64,000 bases of DNA, from the NCBI GenBank assembly GCA_963833965.1, contig CAWHZZ010000002.1:124001-188000 (forward strand). The letters run 5' to 3'. Numbering within the stretch: position 1 is the stretch's first letter; every line of letters starts with the position of its first letter. Made by a program: the position numbers and the translations under genes. Below, in pieces: positions 47,800-57,089 of this stretch. The notes below the pieces were generated by a model. The model was not told the DNA's origin, searched no databases, and saw only the letters and a list, made by a program, of their open reading frames with translations. This DNA comes from CAJCIW01 sp963833965 (GTDB lineage: Bacteria; Chlamydiota; Chlamydiia; Chlamydiales; Rhabdochlamydiaceae).

Positions 47800-48941
47800 T
47801 GTGTCTTTTCCTCCTCTTTTTGCCTTTCGCCCTTCGGGCAGAGCCTCCCAAGCATAAGGAAGAAACGCAGTCGATCGTCATTTTGCCGGCAGGCGCCGTG
47901 CATAACGGTGATTATTTTGCCAGTGGCGGCAGCATAGAGATTTCAGGAACTGTCAACGGCGATGTCTATGTCTTTGCCCAGCAGGTGACGATTGATGGTG
48001 TCATCAATGGGGATTTACTCGGCACTGTCGGCAGTATCGATATTTCAGGGGAAATCGTCCACAATTGCCGCCTTATCGGCGGTCAGATTCTTCTCAGCGG
48101 GAAGATCGGTAAGAATGCGACTTTTGTTGCCGGGAACTTGCAGCTGCCATCTTCCGCAACGATTGGTGGGAATCTCGTCGCTGCGGCGGCGAATGTCGAT
48201 CTTGGGGCAAAAATTGGATTAGACGCAACAGTCATCTCTTCTAATTTGCGCGTCTCTTCGGAAATCGATAATAACTTGGGGGCCTATGTCGGCCAATTGC
48301 GCGTCACTTCCAAGGCGGACATCAAGGGGAATTTAGAATACAGGAGCAATTCTCCCGCTTGGATCGAAAATCCGGCGAGCGTTCACGGCACGGTCACTTA
48401 TCACCCCTCTTTTGTGCACGAGCTCGTTAAAGGCACTTGGATTCAAAAATTTCTCTTCGGTTCAAAGATTGTCGCCACGCTGATGAACTTCATCTACACA
48501 TTTGTGATCGGCGTGATCCTCGTGAAAATTTTCCCGAGAAATTTGGAAGCGGCGCTCCACGAACTAAACAAGCACCTTCTCAAGTCACTCACCTATGGAG
48601 TGATTTTCTTGATTTTGGTGCCACTCGTTTCGCTGCTGATGCTGATGACGATTTTGGGGATTCCTTTTGCCTTGACATTGATCGCGCTTAATATCATCGG
48701 TCTCTACACCGCGAAAGTTTACTGCATCTTCTGGGCGTCGAATTGGATCTTTGGCAGGATGAAGATGAAAATCAACCGCCTGCCTTCTTTCTTCTTAGGG
48801 CTTGTCGTCTATTTCTGCCTGACCCCGATCCCCATTTTCGGAACGATTTTAACATTTGCTTTCATGCTTTTAGGTCTCGGCGCCGGCGTCTTGTCGCAAA
48901 CCAGGCGCAGTATCTTTCAAACAGGGAATTCTAAAACGTGA
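47790..48941 (+). CDS. Bactofilin-like repeat protein with membrane domain
   Basis: About 383 residues. It has a signal peptide (RLMCLFLLFLPFALRA) and then short beta-solenoid repeats typical of polymer-forming cytoskeletal (bactofilin) proteins: GGSIEISGTVNGDVYVFAQQVTIDGVINGDLLGTVGSIDISGEI and so on to about 210. The C-terminal half has four to five transmembrane helices (about 235-375). Canonical bactofilins are cytosolic; the signal peptide and membrane half place the solenoid in the periplasm, a different arrangement. The start overlaps the end of hemA by 10 bases, so it is cotranscribed. Its role is unknown, possibly envelope organisation. Confidence 0.78.
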   Translation: MRLMCLFLLFLPFALRAEPPKHKEETQSIVILPAGAVHNGDYFASGGSIEISGTVNGDVYVFAQQVTIDGVINGDLLGTVGSIDISGEIVHNCRLIGGQILLSGKIGKNATFVAGNLQLPSSATIGGNLVAAAANVDLGAKIGLDATVISSNLRVSSEIDNNLGAYVGQLRVTSKADIKGNLEYRSNSPAWIENPASVHGTVTYHPSFVHELVKGTWIQKFLFGSKIVATLMNFIYTFVIGVILVKIFPRNLEAALHELNKHLLKSLTYGVIFLILVPLVSLLMLMTILGIPFALTLIALNIIGLYTAKVYCIFWASNWIFGRMKMKINRLPSFFLGLVVYFCLTPIPIFGTILTFAFMLLGLGAGVLSQTRRSIFQTGNSKT

Positions 48942-48990
48942 ACTCTAAGCGTTGTTTGGATTAAACTTTAATTACCACAGAGATGGGAAA

Positions 48991-49024
48991 CCACAGAGAG
49001 CAATTTAAAAATTGCTCTCTGTGG
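48991..49024. terminator. Bidirectional hairpin between the bactofilin-like gene and asnS
   Basis: CCACAGAGAGCAATTT and its complement form a 16-bp perfect stem with a 2-base loop between two convergent genes. A partial copy of the arm (ACCACAGAGA) precedes it at 48974. Confidence 0.65.
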
Positions 49025-49041
49025 TGAAAAAATTTCAATTC

Positions 49042-50427
49042 TTAAAAGTCGGCATGGCCCGGGAAGCGGGGAAACGGAATCACATCGCGGATGTTTTCCA
49101 TCCCTGTGGCAAATTGGATGAGGCGTTCAAAACCGGCGCCAAATCCGGCGTGAGGCACAGTCCCGTATTGTCTTAATTGGGTGTACCACCAGTAGTCCTC
49201 GGGTTTTAAGCCGAACTCGACGATCTTTTTCTCTAACCTGTCGAGCCTCTCTTCCCGTTGGCTTCCGCCAATGATCTCCCCGATTTTGGGGACGAGGACG
49301 TCCATGGCCGCCACCGTTTTTCCATCGTCGTTGGCGCGCATATAGAAGGCCTTGATCTTGGCGGGATAATCGGTGAGGATGACGGGCTTTTTGCAGTACT
49401 CTTCAGCAAGATACCGCTCATGTTCCGACTGCAGGTCGTTGCCCCACTCGACGGGATACTGAAATGTTTTTCCAGACTTTTTTAAGACTTCCACACCTTC
49501 GGTGTAGGTCATGTAAGCAAAGGGGGATTCGGCGACGTGCCTGAGCCGCTCGATGACGCCTTTTTCGATGAAGGCGTCGAAAAACTCCATATCTTCGCTG
49601 CAGTGCTTGAGAATATAGCGGAAGACATACTTGAGAAAGGCTTCTGCGCATTCCATGTCGTCTTTCAGATCGGCAAACGCCATTTCGGGCTCGATCATCC
49701 AAAATTCGGCGAGGTGGCGCGAGGTGTTAGAATTTTCGGCGCGAAAGATCGGCCCAAAAGAGTAGACGTCGGAAAGGGCGCAGGCGAGGGTTTCCAGGTT
49801 GAGCTGCCCCGACACCGTCAAATAGGCGGGCTTATTGAAAAAGTCTTTGGTAAAATCGACGGCGCCATCGGAATGGCGAGGAATTTTTTCGAGATCTAAT
49901 GCCGTGACGAGAAACTGTTCGCCGCCGCCTTCGCAATCCGACGCGGTGACGATGGGCGTGTGCACATAGAGGAAATCGCGCTCCTGGAAAAAAAGATGGG
50001 TGGCAAGCGCGAGAGCGTTGCGGATGCGCAAGACCGCGCCTTGCGTATTGGTGCGTGGCCGCAGATGGGCGATGGTGCGCAAAAATTCAAAGGAGTGGCG
50101 TTTCTTTTGCAGGGGGTATTCTTCGGGACACGTGCCAAAGAGTTCGATGCTGGAGGCTTTGAGTTCCCATTTCTGCTTTTGTCCAGGCGACTCGACGAGC
50201 TGGCCTTTAGCGGCAATAGAGGCGCCGGTCGACAACACTTTGAGCAGCTCGTCATATTGGGGGACGGTCTGCTCCATGATGATCTGCAGGCTCGACATTG
50301 TGGAGCCGTCGTTGAGCTCGAGGAACGTGAAATTTTTTTGCGCGCGGATGGTACGCAGCCAGCCACAGACTGTGAGTTCCTTGCCGATATCGGAAGATTG
50401 GATTTTTTTGATCTTCGTGTGTTTCAT
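49042..50427 (-). CDS. asnS: Asparaginyl-tRNA synthetase
   Basis: A 461-residue class IIb synthetase with an N-terminal OB-fold anticodon-binding domain (VCGWLRTIRAQKNFTFLELNDGS), motif 2 GPIFRAENSNTSRHLAEFWMIEPE and motif 3 GFGAGFERLIQFATGMENIRDVIPFPR. It charges tRNA-Asn directly. Chlamydia species lack this enzyme as far as I know and form Asn-tRNA by amidation, so its presence points to an environmental chlamydial lineage. Its start overlaps the nfo stop by 4 bases (ATGA), placing it in an operon with nfo. Confidence 0.97.
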   Translation of the reverse strand: MKHTKIKKIQSSDIGKELTVCGWLRTIRAQKNFTFLELNDGSTMSSLQIIMEQTVPQYDELLKVLSTGASIAAKGQLVESPGQKQKWELKASSIELFGTCPEEYPLQKKRHSFEFLRTIAHLRPRTNTQGAVLRIRNALALATHLFFQERDFLYVHTPIVTASDCEGGGEQFLVTALDLEKIPRHSDGAVDFTKDFFNKPAYLTVSGQLNLETLACALSDVYSFGPIFRAENSNTSRHLAEFWMIEPEMAFADLKDDMECAEAFLKYVFRYILKHCSEDMEFFDAFIEKGVIERLRHVAESPFAYMTYTEGVEVLKKSGKTFQYPVEWGNDLQSEHERYLAEEYCKKPVILTDYPAKIKAFYMRANDDGKTVAAMDVLVPKIGEIIGGSQREERLDRLEKKIVEFGLKPEDYWWYTQLRQYGTVPHAGFGAGFERLIQFATGMENIRDVIPFPRFPGHADF

Positions 50428-51287
50428 GTTGCAAAATCTCTGAGTAAAGCGATTTCATTTTTCCAAAGCTCCGGCCCGTCAGGAGTCTCTAAGTATTTGG
50501 GGATTTCCCGCAGCAAAGGATGGGTCATCATCACTTGAAAACACTCCAATCCGATTTCCCCCTTGCCGATCGGGGCATGTCGGTCCACTCGCGAATTGAA
50601 AGCTTTCATCGAATCATTCACGTGAAAGGCGTAAAGGTGTTTGAGCCCCACGATCTTGTCGAAAGCTGCCAGGGTTTCCTCCCACCCTTTTTCGGTGCGG
50701 ATATCGTAGCCGGCGACAAAAATGTGGCAAGTGTCGATGCAGACCCCGACGCGCAATTTTTTGTGCAGTCGCTCCACGAGGTAGCCGAGGTGTTCAAAAC
50801 GCCATCCCACAGCAGAGCCTTGCCCTGCGGTGGCCTCGAAAAGCAGCCGCGTATCGCCCTTTTCGGCGAGGTCTTCGATTTGTTCCACACTCTCGACGAT
50901 CCGCTCAAGGCACTCTTCTTCCGAGGCGCCGACGGCGGCCCCAGGATGAAAGTTGAGAAAGGAGAGATCGAGTTTTTGACAGCGCATGAGCTCTTCTCGA
51001 AACGCTTTGCGGCTTTTGGCAAGCAACTCCGGATTGGACGAGCCGAGATTGATCAGATAGCTGTCGTGGCTCATGATTTTTTGAATCCCGGTGGCTTTCA
51101 CGGTCTCCTTGAAAAGATGCGCCTCTTCGTCCGTGATCGGTTTGCCTTCCCAGCGCTTCTGATTGGCCGTAAAAAACTGGATCGTCGTCGCTCCAATTTG
51201 CTTTCCTTCTAGAAGCGCGTTATGCGCTCCACCCGCTCCGGAGGTATGTGCTCCGATCAAAAGCTGTTCTGCAGACATTTTTTTCAT
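50424..51287 (-). CDS. nfo: Endonuclease IV
   Basis: A 287-residue AP endonuclease for base-excision repair. The TIM-barrel metal ligands are in the expected motifs: IGAHTSGAGG, MSHDSYLINLGSS, LNFHPGAAVG, LLFEATAGQG, GVCIDTCHIFVAGYD, FHVNDSMKAFNSRVDRHAPIGKGEIG. Length is normal. A second in-frame ATG (MSAEQL) three codons in is an alternative start. It is divergent from murJ; the nfo-murJ-rpsD order is the chlamydial one. Confidence 0.97.
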   Translation of the reverse strand: MKKMSAEQLLIGAHTSGAGGAHNALLEGKQIGATTIQFFTANQKRWEGKPITDEEAHLFKETVKATGIQKIMSHDSYLINLGSSNPELLAKSRKAFREELMRCQKLDLSFLNFHPGAAVGASEEECLERIVESVEQIEDLAEKGDTRLLFEATAGQGSAVGWRFEHLGYLVERLHKKLRVGVCIDTCHIFVAGYDIRTEKGWEETLAAFDKIVGLKHLYAFHVNDSMKAFNSRVDRHAPIGKGEIGLECFQVMMTHPLLREIPKYLETPDGPELWKNEIALLRDFAT

Positions 51288-51335
51288 TTTAAAATTCTCA
51301 AAGGAGTATATTAATTTCTAAACGCAAAAAAGTCC

Positions 51336-52961
51336 ATGCCTACCCACACGCCCCCTTCCGATACTCCGCAAACGGTTGCGCGCTCCTCCCTGTCCTTCTT
51401 GTCGGGGACGGTTTTAAGCCGTCTGTCGGGCCTTGGGCGCGATACCACCATGGCCATTGCCTTCGGCAGCCATCCTGCGATTGCTGCTTTCATGGTGGCC
51501 TTTCGCTTTGCGAATTTGATCCGGCGGCTATTTGGCGAAGGCGCCCTTTCTTCTGGTTTTATCCCTCATTTTGAGGAGCTGCGGGCGAGCTCATCGGAAA
51601 ATGGGGCCAAATTTGTCCGCGATCTTATATTTTCGCTCTCCCTGTTCCTCATTTTGTTGATCGGGGGCCTAGAAATTTTACTATGGTGGACGGGGAAATG
51701 GGTCCATCTCAATCCCGACAATGCAGAAATTCTTCACTTGACGATGTGGATGCTCCCGGGCGCGTTGTTCATTTGTTTATTTGGGCTGTGCAGCGGGCTT
51801 TTGCAATGCGAACGCCGCTTTTTTCTCACCGGGTTTGCCCCGGCGGCATTCAACGCGGTGTGGATCGGGGCCGCGGTTCTCCTCAAAGGGAAAAGCCCAA
51901 CCATTGCCGTTTTTTCCCTTTCGCTTGCCGTCGTCGTGGGGTTCTTCATGCAATGGGCCATGCTGGTCCCGCAAACGTGGGCAATGCTTAAGCGCTCGCT
52001 TTCCTGGAAAGAGTGTTTGCGCCCCCAGTTATTTTCTTCCTCCATTCGCCGCTTGGCAAAGCCGGTCTTTCTCGGCATTCTGGGCGTCGGGGCTGTGCAG
52101 ATCAATAGCGCCCTGGACGGGATTTTTGCCCGCTCTGCCTCCCTGGAGGGACCCGCCTACCTGTGGTACGCCATCCGCATCGAGCAACTGCCGCTGGCCC
52201 TGTTCGGGATTGCTCTATCGACCGCGCTTTTGCCTTCGCTCTCGCGGGCATTGGAAGAGGGGATGAGCGATCGATACGCCCAGCTGCTGCGCTTTGCTTT
52301 TCGTCGCTCTTTCAGCCTCATTTTTCCCTGTTCACTGGGAATTTTCGCCGTAGGCCTTGCCGGGATTAATTTCCTTTATGGCCATGGCGATTTCAGCTTG
52401 CAGGACACCTATGAGACAACCCTTTGCCTTTGGGGCTATGGGCTGGGACTCCTGCCGTCGGTATTCGTCATTCTGCTCGCTCCCGCTTTCTACGCGAGAA
52501 AGGAGTTTCGGATTCCGATGATCGGATCGATGGCGAGCGTTGCGCTCAACGTGCTGTTAAATTCTCTTTTGATCTTCATTCTTCATTGGGGAGCCTTCAG
52601 CATTGCAGTCGCAACAAGCCTTGCGGCCTGGTTCAATTATTTCTACCTTTCCCGCCACCTTGCCAAGCAGATGGGGGAGCCCCTATTGAACAAAGCCGTT
52701 TTCCGCTCCTTTTTCCGAACGGGCAGCTCTGCGCTCGTCGCCGCCGCATCCTCGCTCCTCGTCGGACATTTTTTCATCGGGGATCCCACGCTGAGTCTTG
52801 CGATAGGAGGGACGCAGGGCGCGGTTTGTAGAGATTTTTTGACGCAAACGATGCATTTTGTTGCCTTAGGAGGAACATTCTTGGTGATGTTCTTTTCCTA
52901 TGCTTGGATGCTGAATGCGGAAGATGTGTTGGAACTGGTTGGAATAAAGAGGGAGTCTTAA
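51336..52961 (+). CDS. murJ: Lipid II flippase MurJ (MviN)
   Basis: A 541-residue membrane protein with about 14 transmembrane helices, of the MOP superfamily. It has the family N-terminus (FLSGTVLSRLSGLGRDTTMAIAFG, RLFGEGALSSGFIPHFEEL) with conserved arginines and LPLALFGIALSTALLPSLSRA. It moves lipid II to the periplasmic face for peptidoglycan synthesis. It ends at a hairpin shared with the convergent rpsD. Confidence 0.95.
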   Translation: MPTHTPPSDTPQTVARSSLSFLSGTVLSRLSGLGRDTTMAIAFGSHPAIAAFMVAFRFANLIRRLFGEGALSSGFIPHFEELRASSSENGAKFVRDLIFSLSLFLILLIGGLEILLWWTGKWVHLNPDNAEILHLTMWMLPGALFICLFGLCSGLLQCERRFFLTGFAPAAFNAVWIGAAVLLKGKSPTIAVFSLSLAVVVGFFMQWAMLVPQTWAMLKRSLSWKECLRPQLFSSSIRRLAKPVFLGILGVGAVQINSALDGIFARSASLEGPAYLWYAIRIEQLPLALFGIALSTALLPSLSRALEEGMSDRYAQLLRFAFRRSFSLIFPCSLGIFAVGLAGINFLYGHGDFSLQDTYETTLCLWGYGLGLLPSVFVILLAPAFYARKEFRIPMIGSMASVALNVLLNSLLIFILHWGAFSIAVATSLAAWFNYFYLSRHLAKQMGEPLLNKAVFRSFFRTGSSALVAAASSLLVGHFFIGDPTLSLAIGGTQGAVCRDFLTQTMHFVALGGTFLVMFFSYAWMLNAEDVLELVGIKRES

Positions 52962-52972
52962 AAAACTCCCTC
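52949..52972. terminator. Hairpin between murJ and rpsD
   Basis: GAGGGAGT (52949-52956) and ACTCCCTC (52965-52972) form an 8-bp stem with an A-rich loop between convergent genes; the left arm overlaps the murJ stop region. Confidence 0.55.
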
Positions 52973-52985
52973 TATCAAACAAATC

Positions 52986-53606
52986 TTAGCTTGAGTGAGC
53001 GAGGAACTCGCAAATCAAGGGAACGTTCAACGGGATCGGGAATGGCACTTGGTCAATCGCCGGAGAAACGAGCAGCTGGCCGGAGAATTTCGCTGGGTCT
53101 GAAGAGAAATACTCGGGAATGCCCACAGCGACATTTTCGATGCTCTGCTTAATGATCGGCATTTGCTGAGACTTAGGCTTGATCGAGACGACCATGCCAG
53201 GTCTGACAAAGAAGGAACGGCGGTCAACTTTCTTGCCGTTGACCAGAATGTGCCCGTGGGAAACGAGCTGCTGCGCCGCAAAAATGGAAGGGGCGAGCTT
53301 GAGCCTGTAGACGACGTTGTCCAACCGGCATTCGAGACGCTCGATGAAAAGCGACGGGGTATTGCCCTTCGCCCTGACAGCTTCTTTGAAGTAGCGCACG
53401 AGCTGGGCGCGGGTGAGCATCCCGTAAATCGCCTTCAGTTTTTGTTGTTCCTCTAGCTGAAGTCCGAAGTCGGACTTTTTCTTTCTTTTCGCGCCGTGCA
53501 TTCCAGGGGGATTGGGCTTATGAAGCAGCGGATTGCGCGCGCGGCCGAAGATATTCGCTCCAAATCGACGAGCAACGCGATTTTTGGGGCCAGTGTACCG
53601 AACCAT
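52986..53606 (-). CDS. rpsD: 30S ribosomal protein S4
   Basis: A 206-residue primary rRNA-binding protein: MVRYTGPKNRVARRFG start, the HGAKRKKKSDFGLQLEEQQKLKAIYG segment, and the S4 RNA-binding domain RLECRLDNVVYRLKLAPSIFAAQQLVSHGHILVNGKKV. ATG 53606 gives the usual N-terminus; the open frame extends 12 codons upstream but those are leader, and AGGAGAGAG lies before the ATG. It may repress its own mRNA in the leader, as S4 does elsewhere. Confidence 0.97.
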   Translation of the reverse strand: MVRYTGPKNRVARRFGANIFGRARNPLLHKPNPPGMHGAKRKKKSDFGLQLEEQQKLKAIYGMLTRAQLVRYFKEAVRAKGNTPSLFIERLECRLDNVVYRLKLAPSIFAAQQLVSHGHILVNGKKVDRRSFFVRPGMVVSIKPKSQQMPIIKQSIENVAVGIPEYFSSDPAKFSGQLLVSPAIDQVPFPIPLNVPLICEFLAHSS

Positions 53607-53827
53607 TAGTCTCTCTCCTAAAAATAACTCAAATAGAGACAAATGCTAATACACTCTCAAATTTTTGTAAAATGAAACATCTCTCAAATCGAAGGAGCTG
53701 CATTAAAAAATTTAATGCAAAGCTTGAATTTACCGACGTTTGAACGTGAGGAAACGGGTGTTGTTAAGCTCATGTTTATACATTTTTTTAGATTAATTTA
53801 TATTAACATTGCTAATAATTACGCTCC

Positions 53828-56005
53828 CTAATCGCCCATTTCGTAAAGTTTGGCCTTCGGGTTCTCTTTAGCATAATCAGCCAAACTTAGGTTTGCGAGA
53901 GAGTCCCATTTTTCCCGAAGGTGCGGCTGATGGAGATAAGCGCGCAGTTTAGCGATCTGACATTCGCGCTCGACAGCGTTGAACTGATCGATGAGGGCGT
54001 TGGTTTGTCTTAAGAGCTCGCCATTGTCCTTCGAAAGATTCGCAGGGGATGAACAGACTTCTTCCATCTGAGCTTTAATTTCGCTAAATTGGTTTTGGAA
54101 CACTGCCCATGGGCTAAGCTCATCGCCGATTGTATTGCCTTCTGCATCTGTGAAAAGCACAACGCCGAAGTGATTGCTCTCATCGCGACGCTTCTGAATT
54201 TCTATGGATAAATTTTCCAACACATCGAGAACTTGTTTTCGTTTTTCTCCAAGCTGAGTGTGTTTCGGTTGGTCGATCGTTGTCAAATGGAGATGATCCA
54301 TAGCGGGCGCGCACAAAATTCCCAAGGCTTGAAGATCGGCGAGAGACACAATGCCTACTTTTTTGAGGTGATCGGGCCTGTATTGCAGTTTTTGAGAAAC
54401 TTGTTCGTTGGTCAGAATGCCCAAATCGACGAGCAAAAGGGGTAGATCTGGACCCCAATGAGCTTGCAGGTCTTTTTTGAATCTTAAGACCGCCGTTTCT
54501 TTTTGTTCTAGAGAGGCTGTAACATCTTGAAGGCCGTGAAAAGCGTCTTCTCCAGGGTGTGGATAATCGCTGTAATCTGGTAAAATTTGATCCTCAAGGT
54601 ACCAATACAGCGAGTAGTCTGTGTCGTCGGGGTCGATTTTTTCGAGTTGGATGAGAATCTCGGAAACTTTTTCCTGGTCCTCAGCATGGAGGCGATCGAG
54701 AAGCAATTCCAAGAGGAGCTCTGTTCGCACGCGTTCAACCACTTCGTTGGTGATTTGGAAAGATCCGTAGAGTTTAAATCCATGTTGTCTCAACCGTTCC
54801 TGAAAATCGGGGTGTAACTTTAGCGCATCTTCTGCGTGCGAGACGGTTTCGAGAAGAGAGAGATTTTCTTGGAGGGTCTTTGCGTCGTAAAGAGAACGAG
54901 AAGGAAAATTAAAGTCCCAAACTTTAACCTTACCATCGAAAGATCCGGAATAGAGCACGCCTTCTTGAAGAGCCAGGCTACTGATCCAATCTTCATGGGC
55001 TTCCAAATCGAAAACTGTCCGATTATTCTCTAAATCATACGCGCTAATGATAGTATTTCTGGAGACGGAAAAGAGAATATTTCCTAGAACCGCAAAACTG
55101 CGTACAGCGTTCTTGTGGGCCGGCCACTCCTTCACAAGTTTTCGATCGCTCAAGTTCCACATTTTGATCCGACCACTTTCATGACCGGAAAACAGAGTAT
55201 TTCCGCGAACTTCCATGCAATGGATATAATCGCCAGATTCACTTAGGGTGTTTAGAGTGAAGAGTTCCTTTTTACTCCCGAGGTCCCATGCTTTGATGGT
55301 CACCCCGTTGAATTCGCTTGAATAGAGGATATCGCCTTGAACGAAAATACAGCGTATTTCCTCTTCGTGAGCTTGATCCCAACTATGCAGTTCTTTTCCG
55401 CTTTCCAGGTCCCAGATTTTTATGCTTTTATCTCTAGAACCGGAAATGAGCCTTCCATTGTGAATGGCAAGGCAGCTAACGCCACTTTGATGCCCTTCCA
55501 ATGTGAGCAGTTTCTTTCCATTTTTTAAGTTTAAGACGATGATTGGACCGCTATCGCAGGATCCCGAGCAAAGCAAGGCTTCATGAATAGCAATACAGTC
55601 GACCTGGTGATCGACACGAATCCATTGTTCTTTTCCGGTCTGCAGATCTTTGACTTTGATCGTGTCATCAGAGCCCGAGAGGACAGTTGTTTCGTGGACT
55701 ATAATGCTAGTGACATCTCTATCATTATGGCTTTTCGAGGTATCCTCTCGAAATTGTTTTTTGAAGATGTTTTTTTCTTGGGCTTTAATTTGTTTGTATG
55801 TCCCTTTTGCATCGGGGATACTGATTGGAAATGGAAAGTGGAAGGGAAAATGGGAGGACAGGAAATTATCCCATAACGGTTGATGATTAGAAATGAAATC
55901 AGAGATGCGCTTATCCGTTAGGAAGAGCGAATGAATAGCCTTTTTTGGTATAAAAGAGAAAATACAATGAAGAATGTCAAAGGGAACACTATCTAATGAA
56001 CTCAT
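53828..56005 (-). CDS. F-box and WD40 repeat protein with long C-terminal helical domain
   Basis: A 725-residue protein. The N-terminal F-box-like motif is at about 5-55 (VPFDILHCIFSFIPKKAIHS, LWDNFL). Six or seven WD40 blades follow at about 95-370 (IIVLNLKNGKKLLTLEGHQSG, IKIWDLESGKELHSW, IKAWDLGSKKELFTL, IKMWNLSDRKLVKEWPAH, VKVWDFNFPSR). A mostly helical C-terminal domain of about 350 residues has no family I recognise. Probably an SCF-type substrate adaptor exported to the host, like the 29014 protein, with which it shares order of domains but not the C-terminal region. No signal peptide. It is inserted between rpsD and the yceA homologue, which are adjacent in C. trachomatis. Confidence 0.88.
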   Translation of the reverse strand: MSSLDSVPFDILHCIFSFIPKKAIHSLFLTDKRISDFISNHQPLWDNFLSSHFPFHFPFPISIPDAKGTYKQIKAQEKNIFKKQFREDTSKSHNDRDVTSIIVHETTVLSGSDDTIKVKDLQTGKEQWIRVDHQVDCIAIHEALLCSGSCDSGPIIVLNLKNGKKLLTLEGHQSGVSCLAIHNGRLISGSRDKSIKIWDLESGKELHSWDQAHEEEIRCIFVQGDILYSSEFNGVTIKAWDLGSKKELFTLNTLSESGDYIHCMEVRGNTLFSGHESGRIKMWNLSDRKLVKEWPAHKNAVRSFAVLGNILFSVSRNTIISAYDLENNRTVFDLEAHEDWISSLALQEGVLYSGSFDGKVKVWDFNFPSRSLYDAKTLQENLSLLETVSHAEDALKLHPDFQERLRQHGFKLYGSFQITNEVVERVRTELLLELLLDRLHAEDQEKVSEILIQLEKIDPDDTDYSLYWYLEDQILPDYSDYPHPGEDAFHGLQDVTASLEQKETAVLRFKKDLQAHWGPDLPLLLVDLGILTNEQVSQKLQYRPDHLKKVGIVSLADLQALGILCAPAMDHLHLTTIDQPKHTQLGEKRKQVLDVLENLSIEIQKRRDESNHFGVVLFTDAEGNTIGDELSPWAVFQNQFSEIKAQMEEVCSSPANLSKDNGELLRQTNALIDQFNAVERECQIAKLRAYLHQPHLREKWDSLANLSLADYAKENPKAKLYEMGD

Positions 56006-56153
56006 ATAATTATCCTTAAATTGTTAATTATTTAATATTATAAACAATTGTTTTGTTTAATTAAATGGATTTGTTTTATATATTAAAAATTTTAATTACA
56101 TCGATCACAGTTCCCTTGTTTCAATTTTTCTATTGGGGTATGCTTTTGCACCT

Positions 56154-57089
56154 ATGACCAAAGAATACGCTGTTTTAGCCTATTACTACTTTGCGCCAAT
56201 TGACGACCCTTATTTGGAAGTGACTAAGCACCAGGCCTTTATCCAAGACCTGGACATCCGCTGCCGCGTCTATATTTCCCATGAAGGGATCAACGGCCAA
56301 ATGAGCGCTTCGCTCGAAGCCGCAGAGGCCTACCAAGAGTGGCTCAAGTCCGATCCGCGCTTCAAGAGGATTGTCTTCAAATTGCATTCCCATCCCGAAC
56401 ACGTCTTCCCGAGGGCTACGGTGAAGTTCCGCAAACAGCTTGTGGCCATTGATGAACAGGTTGACCTGGCGCTCACAGGGGAACATCTTTCCCCGGACAG
56501 ATGGAAAGAGATGCTGCAAAGCAGAGATGAGAACACTCTTCTTCTCGATGTGCGCAACGATTATGAGTGGGAAATCGGCCACTTTGAAGGGGCCGAGCTT
56601 CCGGAGTTAGAATCCTTCCGCAAATTTCCGGAGTATGCGCGCCAGCTGAAAGAGGAGCGCGACCCGAAAGAAACGAAAGTGATGATGTATTGCACAGGCG
56701 GGATCCGCTGCGAGCTTTTCTCGGCCCTGTTGAAACGAGAGGGCTTCAAAAACGTCTACCAGCTAGATGGTGGTGTTATCAATTATGGGCTCAAAGAAGG
56801 GCAAGATCTGTGGCGGGGCAAGCTTTTTGTCTTTGACGATCGCCTTTCGGTGCCGATCGACGAAAAGTCCGACGAGATCATCAGCCAATGCTGCCATTGC
56901 GGAAATTCCTCAGACATCTATTACAATTGCGCCAATATGGACTGCAATGAGCTGTTTCTCGCCTGCCCAGAGTGCGCAGAGAAGCTGCGCGGCTGCTGCT
57001 GCGACGCCTGCATAAAGGCGCCGCGCCTCAGGCCCTATGAAAAGGAAAATCGGCCCAAGCCCTTCCGCCGCGCCCATTTTTATGATTAG
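56154..57089 (+). CDS. trhO: Rhodanese-family tRNA uridine hydroxylase TrhO (YceA)
   Basis: A 311-residue protein of the YceA/TrhO family: an N-terminal alpha/beta domain (YISHEGINGQMSAS), a rhodanese domain with the active-site cysteine in MMYCTGGIRCEL, and a C-terminal Cys-rich zinc-like segment (CCHCG, CPECAEKLRGCCCDAC). TrhO hydroxylates U34 of several tRNAs towards (mo)5U-type modifications. The start at MTKEYAVL is preferred; the longer frame adds seven residues. It lies downstream of rpsD in the chlamydial order. Confidence 0.93.
   Translation: MTKEYAVLAYYYFAPIDDPYLEVTKHQAFIQDLDIRCRVYISHEGINGQMSASLEAAEAYQEWLKSDPRFKRIVFKLHSHPEHVFPRATVKFRKQLVAIDEQVDLALTGEHLSPDRWKEMLQSRDENTLLLDVRNDYEWEIGHFEGAELPELESFRKFPEYARQLKEERDPKETKVMMYCTGGIRCELFSALLKREGFKNVYQLDGGVINYGLKEGQDLWRGKLFVFDDRLSVPIDEKSDEIISQCCHCGNSSDIYYNCANMDCNELFLACPECAEKLRGCCCDACIKAPRLRPYEKENRPKPFRRAHFYD

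Noticed and set aside
50520..51212. 230-codon plus-strand frame inside nfo
   Set aside because: Shadow of endonuclease IV codon use on the opposite strand.
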